Shown piece by piece: positions 1-7,420 of a DNA stretch of 64,000 nt. Source of the stretch: a virus; IMG/VR virus record IMGVR_UViG_3300044816_000098, positions 1 to 64,000 of that record; one strand, 5' to 3'. The position numbers and the translations under genes were made by a program. Position 1 is the stretch's first letter; every line of letters begins with the position of its first letter. Under the pieces are notes generated by a model. It saw nothing but the letters and a program-made list of their open reading frames with translations, made no database searches and was not told where the DNA came from.

Positions 1-1
1 G

Positions 2-1444
2 ATTTGCTTCGCGGAGAAGGCCAAGGAGGCGGCCCGGGAGGCCGACCTGGTGATCACCAACACCGCGATGCTCATGACGGACCGGGTGATCCTGTCCAAG
101 ACCGCCCACCGCGAGAGCGGCCCGGTGGAGATGCTCGGTCAGTTCGACCTGCTTCTTCTGGACGAGGGTCACGAGCTGCCGGAGATCGCGGCGAACAACC
201 TCGGCTTCGAGTTCACCGCCCAGGGCATCGCGAACTTCGCCCGGGACGCCATGACGTGGGCCGCCCTCCAGGGCAAGGACGTCTCGGAGTCGGCCGACTT
301 CATCGGCGACACCCTGAAGATCCTGGACCCGGTGGTCCGCACCATGGGCGGCGAGTCGGTCAACCTGCGGTGGTTCACCGAGAACTTCGAGCCCTTCATG
401 GACGTCTGCGACGCGGTCAAGGCCCTGCGGACGACGATCATGGGCACGTCGGTGAACCGGGACCGGGACGGCCAGGAGACCAAGCGCAAGATGCTCATGG
501 TCCGGGGTCAGAACATCATCGAGAACCTGACCACGATGGTCTCCGCGCCCGACCACGAGCAGGTCCGCTGGGTCGAGCTGTACGAGACCAACCGAGGAGA
601 GAGCCGCTGGAAGATGCGGACCGCCCCGGTGGACATCGCGCCCTTCATGCAGACGTGGGTGTGGGACGAGGTGGAGACCGCTGTCCTGATGTCCGCCACG
701 CTGTCCTCCGGCGTCAACCACGACGGGACCAAGGACTTCACCTACATGAAGCGCTCCCTGGGCCTGTGGGACGCCTCCACGGTCGACGTGGGCACTCCCT
801 TCGACCTCGGCCGTCAGGGCCTGATGTACGTCCCCAAGCCGACCATCGCGAGCCCCAAGAGCAACTACGGCGCGTGGATGACCTTCGCGGGCGCCATCAC
901 GATGGAGCTGATCGACGCGAGCAAGGGCGGGGCCCTGCTGCTCTTCACCTCCCGCAAGGCCATGCAGGAGGCCCACCTCTCCCTGGGCGGGCGCCTGGAG
1001 GACAGCGGCTACACCGTCCTGATGCAGGGCGACGGCCGGACGAACAAGGAGTTGGCGCGGATCTTCAAGGAGGACACCCACAGCATCCTGTTCGCCCTCA
1101 AGAGCTTCTTCGTGGGCGTGGACGTCCCCGGGGAGGCCCTGCGGCTGGTGGTCCTGGACAAGCTCCCCTTCCCCGTCCCCTCCGAGCCGCGTTTCAAGGC
1201 GCTGTCGCTCAAGGAGGAGAACGAGGGGCGCCGGTCCTTCGCGAGCCTGTCGATGCCGATGATGATCCTCACGCTGGAGCAGGCCATCGGCCGCCTGATC
1301 CGGACCAAGACCGATCAGGGCGTGGTGGCGGTCCTGGACTCTCGTCTGTCCTCCGAGCGGTACGGCCGGGAGATCGTCTCCGCTCTGCCGGACTTCCCCG
1401 TCACGGTCGAGATCACGAAGGTTCGTGAGTTCTTTGCGGCCTGA
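2..1444 (+). CDS. DinG/XPD-type superfamily 2 DNA helicase, 5' end outside window
   Basis: The frame is open from base 2, so only the C-terminal 480 residues are present and the N-terminal Walker A region lies upstream. Visible SF2 motifs in order are LLLLDEGHELPE (DEAH-type Walker B), LMSATLSSG (motif III), a second RecA-fold domain with LLLFTSRKAM, the GVDVPGEALRLVVLDKLPFP stretch that is characteristic of DinG-family helicases (motif V), and QAIGRLIRTKTDQG (motif VI). Known family members unwind 5'-overhang DNA, R-loops or DNA-RNA hybrids. The downstream nuclease and polymerase genes fit a role in phage DNA replication or repair. The family call is secure from the motifs; the exact substrate is unknown. 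Confidence 0.93.
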   Translation: MCFAEKAKEAAREADLVITNTAMLMTDRVILSKTAHRESGPVEMLGQFDLLLLDEGHELPEIAANNLGFEFTAQGIANFARDAMTWAALQGKDVSESADFIGDTLKILDPVVRTMGGESVNLRWFTENFEPFMDVCDAVKALRTTIMGTSVNRDRDGQETKRKMLMVRGQNIIENLTTMVSAPDHEQVRWVELYETNRGESRWKMRTAPVDIAPFMQTWVWDEVETAVLMSATLSSGVNHDGTKDFTYMKRSLGLWDASTVDVGTPFDLGRQGLMYVPKPTIASPKSNYGAWMTFAGAITMELIDASKGGALLLFTSRKAMQEAHLSLGGRLEDSGYTVLMQGDGRTNKELARIFKEDTHSILFALKSFFVGVDVPGEALRLVVLDKLPFPVPSEPRFKALSLKEENEGRRSFASLSMPMMILTLEQAIGRLIRTKTDQGVVAVLDSRLSSERYGREIVSALPDFPVTVEITKVREFFAA

Positions 1445-1715
1445 GGAGGACCCCCGCGTCGTCCTGGTTCTGGCGGGCAATGCCTCCCAGTTCCGGGACT
1501 GGTGCCGGGAACGGGACCTGGGCCCCAACGACAAGACCGTGGTCTACGCCAGAGACATTCAGTCGCTCCGGGGGTTCCCTCTCCGAGAGGCCCCGGTCGA
1601 GGTCGTCACCACGGGGAGCTGGGGAGACCACTGGAGCGCGGCGGAGACCCTGCACTGCGCCCGCTACATCCAGCACAAGGTGAACACCAAGTTGGAGGAG
1701 CAGTCGAAGCGGTAA
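1425..1715 (+). CDS. Hypothetical protein, overlaps helicase end
   Basis: This 96-residue frame begins at a GTG inside the last 20 bases of the helicase gene and uses G/C-rich third positions. It starts VVLVLAGNASQF, a hydrophobic beta strand followed by a glycine loop, and ends in a helical KVNTKLEEQSKR tail. The start-in-stop overlap implies translational coupling with the helicase. No family was recognised. The promoter at 1734 lies just after its stop, so it closes the upstream operon. Confidence 0.7.
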   Translation: MSSLRPEEDPRVVLVLAGNASQFRDWCRERDLGPNDKTVVYARDIQSLRGFPLREAPVEVVTTGSWGDHWSAAETLHCARYIQHKVNTKLEEQSKR

Positions 1716-1733
1716 GGGAGGGAGCCCCTCCTC

Positions 1734-1762
1734 TTGCGTACTCCAACAATCCTTAGTAATAT
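1734..1762 (+). promoter_or_regulatory. Sigma-70-type promoter, TTGCGT-N17-TAATAT
   Basis: The -35 TTGCGT (1734-1739) and -10 TAATAT (1757-1762) are exactly 17 bp apart. The spacer carries a degenerate copy of the ACTCC...AATCCTT...AGTA operator seen in the 28-64 kb promoters. A leader with GACTCCGTGGGAGG follows before the ATG at 1806. This is the most upstream member of the dispersed promoter family. Confidence 0.75.
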
Positions 1763-1805
1763 TCGAGGTGTGGAAGAGATCCACACCGACTCCGTGGGAG
1801 GCCCC

Positions 1806-2552
1806 ATGTCTCAGCTCGTCGCACAGATTCCCCGGTCCATCAAGCTGGCCCTGAAGGCCGCTCCGCTGGACCAGGTGGCCGAGGAGCTTCTCCCCGGTGG
1901 CGTGACCGTCGCGGACGCCCCCGACAGCTTCCCGGAGCTTCCCGCTCCGCTGGAGGCCAAGGCGGACACCCGCAAGGCGTTCGCCAACCTCCACAAGATC
2001 TTCAACAAGGTCGTGATGGTCACCCGTCGCGTCCTGACCGAGCCCGAGATGGCCGAGCTGGGCGCGGAGTACCGCGACATCCAGGAGGTCAAGAAGCTGA
2101 TCGGCGAGCGCGAGTCGCAGATCAAGGAGTACGTCCGGACCCACCAGGACGTCGCTGCTGAGGAGACGGGCCAGGCGTTCCCCAAGGACGTCTACCGCAA
2201 CGGCAACCTGATCGCCCACGCCACCCCGCGTGACGCGAACGGCCACTACCTGCTGGCGGCCCCGAAGGTGCCCTCGGTCACCGAGATCCCCGGGACCAAC
2301 GGCCTGAAGTTCAGCAACCAGTTCTCTTCGGGCAAGACCACGATCAACCTCGGCAAGATCGACGAGGCGTACGCGGCCGGGAACATGGACGAGGAGACCT
2401 ACAAGGCCGTCACGCGGCTCGTGCGGGTCCCCGACGCGGAGAAGCTGCGGGAGCACGCCCTGAAGACCGGGGACACCTCTCTGCTGGCCACCGTGGTCAG
2501 CAAGGGCCGTCCGTCGGCCTCCATGTACCTGCGCGGCCTGAAGAAGAACTGA
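1806..2552 (+). CDS. Hypothetical protein (248 aa)
   Basis: The ATG at 1806 is chosen because the promoter at 1734-1762 excludes upstream in-frame starts and a GGGAGG Shine-Dalgarno lies 6 nt before it. The protein begins MSQLVAQIPRSIK, has a charged helical centre (about residues 80-115, including VKKLIGERESQIKEYV) and a C-terminal part rich in threonine and valine ending YLRGLKKN. It has no signal peptide or membrane segment. It is the first gene of a transcription unit that continues to the exonuclease at 5861. No family was recognised. Confidence 0.85.
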   Translation: MSQLVAQIPRSIKLALKAAPLDQVAEELLPGGVTVADAPDSFPELPAPLEAKADTRKAFANLHKIFNKVVMVTRRVLTEPEMAELGAEYRDIQEVKKLIGERESQIKEYVRTHQDVAAEETGQAFPKDVYRNGNLIAHATPRDANGHYLLAAPKVPSVTEIPGTNGLKFSNQFSSGKTTINLGKIDEAYAAGNMDEETYKAVTRLVRVPDAEKLREHALKTGDTSLLATVVSKGRPSASMYLRGLKKN

Positions 2553-2565
2553 CCCATTCATCGTC

Positions 2566-2592
2566 GCCGGGACAGTCCCCCGCTGTCCCGGC
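2566..2592 (+). terminator. GC-rich intercistronic hairpin without U-tract
   Basis: GCCGGGACAG (2566-2575) pairs perfectly with CTGTCCCGGC (2583-2592) around a 7-nt loop. No T-run follows, so it may be a weak terminator or an mRNA-stabilising hairpin just before the Shine-Dalgarno of the next gene. Confidence 0.5.
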
Positions 2593-2614
2593 CCCCGCTC
2601 CACCAGGAGGAACC

Positions 2615-3037
2615 ATGCCTGAACCTGTGATCCACGACTCCGGCAGCGTGGGGGACATCCTCGGCGTCAAGCCGAAGCTGGACCCCGAAACCGGGCTGTT
2701 GTTCTACCTGTGGGACGACATGTTCAACCAGGACGAGAACGGCAAGCCCAAGCCGACCTTCGGCGCCCAGGAGACCGCGAGGATGTTCTTCGCCAAGGGC
2801 GCGGACTGGCTCCGCTGGCGTTACCGTCCGGCCCCGGGCTACCCCGACGGGTACTTCGTCCTCAACGGCGTCATCCTGGAGCCCAAGCGCAGCGAGCCGG
2901 GTCAGCGGTATTACACCCTGGCGGACATCGAGCGCATGGCCCATGCTCTGGCCCAGAACCACGCCATCGACGGCGAGCGGGTGGAGACCATCATCTCCAT
3001 CGCGCTGTGGGTGGCCCGGCTCTACGAGGTCGTCTAG
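2615..3037 (+). CDS. Putative MerR-like winged-helix DNA-binding protein
   Basis: The 140-residue product starts at an ATG preceded by CAGGAGGAACC, a strong Shine-Dalgarno. The middle region (about residues 48-110) reads GAQETARMFFAKGADWLRWRY, then YYTLADIERMAHALAQ. This resembles the helix-turn-helix plus wing of MerR-type and phage excisionase-like domains, in which an aromatic-basic WLRW patch and a YTLADIERMA helix are typical. No ligand domain follows. A regulatory or replication-accessory DNA-binding role is inferred, not shown. Confidence 0.75.
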   Translation: MPEPVIHDSGSVGDILGVKPKLDPETGLLFYLWDDMFNQDENGKPKPTFGAQETARMFFAKGADWLRWRYRPAPGYPDGYFVLNGVILEPKRSEPGQRYYTLADIERMAHALAQNHAIDGERVETIISIALWVARLYEVV

Positions 3038-3471
3038 TGGCCGAGGAGGTGGGAGGCACCCTCCCTCACCTCCGTGAGGAGCAGTGGGCGAAACTCGAAA
3101 CGCTCAAGCTCACGACTGCTGATTCGGTACGTGTGTGGCAGGAGATCGTTAAGCCTCTGATCGAGGACATCGAACAACGTACGTTCTGGCCGCATGGCCG
3201 GTGTCGTCGTTGCGGTATCCGGAATCCGGCTAGCTTCCTCCCTGGTCAGAAGGACAGTGGTCACCGTACGTGGTGTCCCCGCTACGTTGGACCGCTCCGG
3301 CATGCGGTTCACCTGGGACCCCATGGGCTTTTCCACGATCAGCTCACCTGTCTGTGTGGGAAGCGGTACTCGATGTACCCGGACGACGACGGCCAGAGCG
3401 GGCCGAGGACGCAGAACGAGTGCCCCGACAAGGAACTGATTTGGAGGGGCCCGACCAACGACGAGGGGTAG
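3037..3471 (+). CDS. Hypothetical zinc-ribbon-like protein
   Basis: GTG at 3037 shares its G with the TAG stop of the previous gene (TAGTG), which decides the start. The 144-residue product has Cys clusters at CRRCG (about residue 56) and WCPRY, then CLCG and NECPD near the C-terminus, likely two zinc knuckles. Third codon positions are less GC-biased here than in the flanking genes. No family was recognised. Confidence 0.75.
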   Translation: MAEEVGGTLPHLREEQWAKLETLKLTTADSVRVWQEIVKPLIEDIEQRTFWPHGRCRRCGIRNPASFLPGQKDSGHRTWCPRYVGPLRHAVHLGPHGLFHDQLTCLCGKRYSMYPDDDGQSGPRTQNECPDKELIWRGPTNDEG

Positions 3472-3473
3472 CT

Positions 3474-3908
3474 ATGCCAACTGGTGCCGACCTGTACATA
3501 GGGGATCAGGATCGGGCGGAGTGGCTGGGTTCGTACATGTACGACGGGGAGCCGTGGTTCCTGGCGAAGGAGATCGTTCTCGCCAGGGGCGTTCAGGAGT
3601 ATCGCGAGGCGGTCTCCAACCATCTGGTACAGCGCAATGACGCCACGTTGTCCTATCAGGGGTGGCCGTGGCCATGGAACAGCTCACGCACGACGGACTA
3701 CGCCTACACCTGGAAGGACGGGGCCCTGTGGGGCTCCAACTTCGGGAAGCCGTGGTTCGCGGTAGACCCCTCCGATCGCTTCGGCGGGGCCGATGTCCGC
3801 AAGGACACTCCGGATCTTCACCTGCGGGCGAAGGGTTACACGCCGACTCATGGCGGATGGCCCGAGCTGCCGGACATGAAGAACCGCCAGAACATGACGA
3901 GGATCTAA
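3474..3908 (+). CDS. Hypothetical protein, Trp/Tyr-rich
   Basis: ATG 3474 follows GACGAGGGGTAGCT, giving a GAGGGG ribosome-binding site. The 144-residue product is rich in aromatic residues (GWPWPWNSS, YAYTWKDGALWGSNFG, KPWFAVD) and ends MKNRQNMTRI. It has no transmembrane segment or signal peptide. Its stop TAA overlaps the ATG of the phosphoesterase (TAATG), so the two are probably coupled. No family was recognised. Confidence 0.75.
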   Translation: MPTGADLYIGDQDRAEWLGSYMYDGEPWFLAKEIVLARGVQEYREAVSNHLVQRNDATLSYQGWPWPWNSSRTTDYAYTWKDGALWGSNFGKPWFAVDPSDRFGGADVRKDTPDLHLRAKGYTPTHGGWPELPDMKNRQNMTRI

Positions 3909-4945
3909 TGCCAGAGACGATCACCTGTTCGTGTCACTTTGTCGACATCGGTGTCGGCATGCAGAAAGCTGCCGAGGACCCCGCGTGCCCGGTATGCCAT
4001 GAGCAGGATCTGGCGGGGATGGACATCAAGACGGTCCTCCTCGTCGGCGACATCCACGGCAACACGAGCCATCTGCTCTGGCTCGTCGACAAGGCCAAGC
4101 GGAAGGGCGTTGACGCGATCTTCGCCCTGGGGGACTTCGGCATCTGGGACCACTACGACGATGGCCGGTTCACCGACACCTGCGCCAAGGAGGTCGAGCA
4201 GTCCGGGATCCCGATCTTCTTCCTGCCGGGCAACCACGACAACTACGACCTGCTGGAGGCGTGGGTCAACGAGAAGGACCGCACGGTCGACGGCTTCGTG
4301 ATCGTCAAGCCGGGCCTGTACTACTCGCCCCGGGCTCACCGGTGGACGTGGAACGGCGTGCGGTTCCTGTCCCTGGGCGGCGCCTACTCGATCGACAAGG
4401 AGCCCCGGCTCGTCCAGGACCGGCAGTTCCTGCGGGACGCCAACCGGCGCAAGGAACAGGGCCAGGACCTGAACGCCCGCGAGGAGTACATGCTCAAGTA
4501 CGAGCAGATGTCCTGGTGGCGCCAGGAGGAGATCACCCAGGAGGAGGCCGACGCTGCATCCGCCCCCGGCGGCGTGGACATCCTGCTGACGCACGACAAG
4601 CCCTACGACTCGAACCCCAAGTGGAACAGGAAGAACATCCCGGAGTGCGAGCCGAACCAGGAGAAGATCCAGCAGGTCGTGGACAAGACCGAACCGGGCC
4701 TGCTGATGCATGGCCACCTGCACTATGCCTACTCGGAGATGCTCGCGACGACCCAGACCTTCGTGAAAGCTCTCGACTGCGACCCGTCGGCCTCCCGGGG
4801 CACTGGCGGTTCCGGCAAGCGGGAACGGTCGTGCGCGGTGCTGGAGCTGAACCCGCAGGACAAGCCGGGCTTCTGGCGGCTGAAGTGGCTGGAGCAGGAC
4901 GGCACGGAACTGTCCACGGCGATGTCCCTCCCGCAGAGCCGATGA
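3908..4945 (+). CDS. Calcineurin-like metallophosphoesterase
   Basis: The 345-residue protein carries the complete metallophosphoesterase motif series: GDIHGN (about residues 47-52), LGDFGIWD, LPGNHDNYD, LLTHDKP and HGHLHYAY, which supply the di-metal ligands. Family members hydrolyse phosphomono- or diesters in nucleotides, nucleic acids or proteins. The N-terminal 38 residues add CSC and CPVCH, a possible zinc site outside the usual fold. An insertion of about 60 charged residues (RRKEQGQDLNAREEYML) separates motifs III and IV. It lies directly upstream of the exonuclease, suggesting a nucleic-acid role, but the substrate is unknown. Confidence 0.92.
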   Translation: MPETITCSCHFVDIGVGMQKAAEDPACPVCHEQDLAGMDIKTVLLVGDIHGNTSHLLWLVDKAKRKGVDAIFALGDFGIWDHYDDGRFTDTCAKEVEQSGIPIFFLPGNHDNYDLLEAWVNEKDRTVDGFVIVKPGLYYSPRAHRWTWNGVRFLSLGGAYSIDKEPRLVQDRQFLRDANRRKEQGQDLNAREEYMLKYEQMSWWRQEEITQEEADAASAPGGVDILLTHDKPYDSNPKWNRKNIPECEPNQEKIQQVVDKTEPGLLMHGHLHYAYSEMLATTQTFVKALDCDPSASRGTGGSGKRERSCAVLELNPQDKPGFWRLKWLEQDGTELSTAMSLPQSR

Positions 4946-4967
4946 GCGCTGAAGAGGACGGGGCGCC

Positions 4968-5861
4968 ATGATCCTGCTGGTCGACGCCAACAACCTCTAC
5001 GCCCGCGCCTGGTACGCCACCAGGAACGAGGCCATGACGGCCGACGGCGAGTCCACTGCCGCGATGGTGGTCTTCGTCAACACCCTGGTGCGGATCATCC
5101 GGACCAGGCGGCCGGACCGGGTGGCGGTGTGTTGGGACGGTGGCAGTTCGGTCTACCGGACCCGGTTGCTGCCGTCCTACAAGGCCAATCGCATGGCGAA
5201 GATCTCGGAGATGCGTACCGGCCGCGATCAGGTCCACGAATTCCTCGCGCTGGCGGAGATGTTCCAGGTGGAGCGCTCCGGCGTGGAGGCGGACGACCTG
5301 ATCGCGAAGTACTGGTACGACGCGGACGAGGAGGTCATGGTCTTCTCGGACGACAAGGACTTCCTCATGCTGGCCGGGACCAACCCTCAGGGTCACCTCT
5401 GCCGGGTCCATCGAGCCCAAGGCGCCCCATGGACGGACCAGATGGTCTTCGACCACACCGGGGCCTGGCCCAAGGACCTGCCGGACGTCATGGCCCTGAC
5501 TGGGGACGTCTCGGACAACATCCTCGGGGTGTCCGGCATCGGCCCCAAGAAGGCCGTGGCGCTCCTGGAGGAGTCGGGGTGGTCCCTGGAGGCCATAGAG
5601 CGCCCGGAGGTCCAGGAGAGGCTGTCTCAGGTCCTCTTGAACCGGGTGCTGGTCAACCTTCGGCTTCCGCTGCCGGGACTGCTGTTGCCGACCCCTCCGG
5701 CGTTCAAGCCGACGGGCGCCGGTTCGGTGCTGTATGTCGATCTTGTCGACTTTATGACCCGTTACGAACTCGGTGCCTTGCTCACGAAGCTCTACACGGG
5801 CACCCTGTGGGGTGGTGATGATCTGATCGGATCTTCTGCCTCCCCGGGAGAAGCTGTTTGA
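4968..5861 (+). CDS. 5'-3' exonuclease / flap endonuclease (FEN family)
   Basis: The 297-residue protein starts MILLVDANNLYARAW, with the first acidic ligand of PIN/FEN nucleases, and continues with VEADDLIAKYW and VFSDDKDFLML, the clustered Asp residues of the active site. ALTGDVSDNILGVSGIGPKKAVALLEE is the H3TH DNA-binding motif. It corresponds to phage 5'-3' exonucleases and the N-terminal domain of Pol I, which remove RNA primers and 5' flaps. Because the phage polymerase is of C family, it would supply the primer-removing activity in trans. It ends the first operon. Confidence 0.94.
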   Translation: MILLVDANNLYARAWYATRNEAMTADGESTAAMVVFVNTLVRIIRTRRPDRVAVCWDGGSSVYRTRLLPSYKANRMAKISEMRTGRDQVHEFLALAEMFQVERSGVEADDLIAKYWYDADEEVMVFSDDKDFLMLAGTNPQGHLCRVHRAQGAPWTDQMVFDHTGAWPKDLPDVMALTGDVSDNILGVSGIGPKKAVALLEESGWSLEAIERPEVQERLSQVLLNRVLVNLRLPLPGLLLPTPPAFKPTGAGSVLYVDLVDFMTRYELGALLTKLYTGTLWGGDDLIGSSASPGEAV

Positions 5862-5967
5862 GCTGATCGTCCGTCACATCCTGTGGTGGCCGGGCATCGC
5901 TTGATACGATCTCGACCACCCCATCCTTCCTCTCGGCGCCAGACGAGAAGGAGCGCGGACTCTGTCT

Positions 5968-6008
5968 CCCGCTCCGTCTGAGCTGACCCCAGACGGAGCG
6001 GGATTTTT
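5968..6008 (+). terminator. Strong Rho-independent terminator
   Basis: CCCGCTCCGTCTG (5968-5980) pairs perfectly with CAGACGGAGCGGG (5990-6002) over 13 bp around a 9-nt loop, followed by ATTTTT. It closes the exonuclease transcription unit. The T-tract is part of the GATTTTTAAATC palindrome at 6002-6013. Confidence 0.9.
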
Positions 6009-6029
6009 AAATCGACCAAGGGAGCGTTC

Positions 6030-6128
6030 GTGAAGTCATCCGTCTCTCCCCGTCGGCACTCCGGCTCCCTCTTGTGCGAGTGTGCGCACACCATCCCCTC
6101 GAAGATCAAAGATCAGGAGCACCAGTGA
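6030..6128 (+). CDS. Micro-protein with CxC, upstream of replication operon
   Basis: GTG 6030 follows AAGGGAG at a 5-6 nt spacing, and the TGA overlaps the GTG of the next gene (GTGA), the coupling pattern used throughout this genome. The 32-residue product includes LLCECAHTIP, a CxC-H pattern that could bind metal. It is too short for a family assignment. It could instead be a translated leader that opens the next start. Confidence 0.5.
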   Translation: MKSSVSPRRHSGSLLCECAHTIPSKIKDQEHQ

Positions 6129-6514
6129 TCGACTTCGCTTCCATCGCTCGTGAGGCCGCCAAGAACAAGGCCACCACGGCCTCTTCGCCTACCGTGCGGG
6201 AGACCGTCAGGACCACCCCTGTGGCGGGAGCCGCCTACCTCCTGAAGGAGGACGGGGCCTGGACGCCGGAAGACCTCCGCGACTACGTGATGGGCCAGAT
6301 CGAGACCCATCACGGTCCCCAGGTCCGCAACAGCGTCCGGGAGATGGCCACCTTCAAGGCGTTCCTCACCCGCTGGGAGAGCAAGGCCCCCGCCATCGCC
6401 CGCTTCGCCTTCGAGGTGCAGCGCGGCATGTGGCAGCGCGCCCCGATCGGTGTGAACCGCTTCTGCAAGGCTTCGGATCCGTACTTCGCCGCGATCATCG
6501 CCGAGCGCGTCTAG
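6125..6514 (+). CDS. Hypothetical protein at head of replication operon
   Basis: GTG 6125 has the Shine-Dalgarno TCAGGAG just upstream. The 129-residue product begins MIDFASIAREAAKNK and is predicted helical, with an unstructured Thr/Ser-rich stretch (about residues 15-35) and a C-terminal half (KAFLTRWESKAPAIARFAFEVQRGMW). It lies 57 nt before the helicase-loader gene, so a role at replication initiation is plausible from context only. Confidence 0.8.
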   Translation: MIDFASIAREAAKNKATTASSPTVRETVRTTPVAGAAYLLKEDGAWTPEDLRDYVMGQIETHHGPQVRNSVREMATFKAFLTRWESKAPAIARFAFEVQRGMWQRAPIGVNRFCKASDPYFAAIIAERV

Positions 6515-6571
6515 CTCAGCGGTCCCCTGCCAGAGACCCCGCCAGAGACACTGACTCCTTAGGAGAAGCGC

Positions 6572-7420
6572 GTGCCCAAGATCGCCCCGGTCGACATGCG
6601 TTGGTTGCTGGAAGAGAACGACTCCAGCCGCTTGCAGATCCAGTACCCGGCCCTGTGGTCGGACCCCCAGAAGTCCTGCATCACGTGCTTTTTCGAGACG
6701 AAGCCGAACGCCGAGAAGATCTTCCAGTGGTGGAATGACGCCCGCACCGAGGTCGTCGAGTGGGAGTGCGACTGCGTCTCGCAGTGGATCCTCCACCGCA
6801 AGCTCCTGCACCACGGCATCGGCAAGGCGTACCAGCGGCTGAGCTGGATGGATGCCACCCACGTCCCCCTCGGCTCCCAGGAGCAGGCGCTCAACTACCT
6901 GGAGAACGGCGTCCGGTACACCGAGCGGGGGATGAACCTGATCTTCCACTCGCCGGATGCCGGTACCGGCAAGACGATGATGCTCATGCTGCTGGCCAAG
7001 GGCCTGCTGTCCATGGGGGTCGACGTCTACGTGGCCCAGATGAACTCGATCGTGGAGTTGTACTCCTCCGGCTGGAGGTCCGCCGAGGAGAAGGCGTACT
7101 TCGAGCGCCGGGTGATGAACTGCGGTGTGCTGGGTATCGACGACCTCGGCAAAGAGACCGGTCAGAACAGGATCGACTTCATCGACAAGCTCTTGGACCG
7201 GGTCATCCGGCACCGCACGGCCAACGCCATGCCCGTCGTCACCACGACCAACCTGACGCCGGAGCAGATCGGGTCCGGCTACAAGGGCTACGTGATGAGC
7301 CTGCTCTCCGAGACCTGCGACTATGTGGAGACCGCCGGTCGGGACTGGCGCCCTGCATCCCTGTCAAGGATGAAGGAAGAGGTCGCTCTCGGCCTGTCCC
7401 GACCGGTGGTGCTGCGGTGA
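6572..7420 (+). CDS. DnaC/IstB-like AAA+ ATPase, putative helicase loader
   Basis: The 282-residue protein has Walker A PDAGTGKTMM (residues 128-137), Walker B VLGIDDLGKE and the sensor-1 region VVTTTNLTPEQI, in the order of DnaC-type AAA+ proteins. The N-terminal part carries CITC and CDC cysteines, possibly a small zinc site. GTG 6572 follows TTAGGAGAAG. Its stop overlaps the start of the DnaB-like helicase gene, matching the usual loader-helicase pairing. Loading of the phage helicase onto ssDNA is inferred from family and position. Confidence 0.9.
   Translation: MPKIAPVDMRWLLEENDSSRLQIQYPALWSDPQKSCITCFFETKPNAEKIFQWWNDARTEVVEWECDCVSQWILHRKLLHHGIGKAYQRLSWMDATHVPLGSQEQALNYLENGVRYTERGMNLIFHSPDAGTGKTMMLMLLAKGLLSMGVDVYVAQMNSIVELYSSGWRSAEEKAYFERRVMNCGVLGIDDLGKETGQNRIDFIDKLLDRVIRHRTANAMPVVTTTNLTPEQIGSGYKGYVMSLLSETCDYVETAGRDWRPASLSRMKEEVALGLSRPVVLR

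Noticed and set aside
4-1428. 474-residue + strand frame over the helicase
   Set aside because: Its translation is Arg/Gly/Pro/His-rich shadow sequence; the frame starting at base 2 carries all the helicase motifs.
5881-5910. Promoter with TACGAT near 5905, and a similar one at 36948
   Set aside because: No acceptable -35 lies 16-18 bp upstream and the two do not resemble each other or the main family, so they were not annotated.
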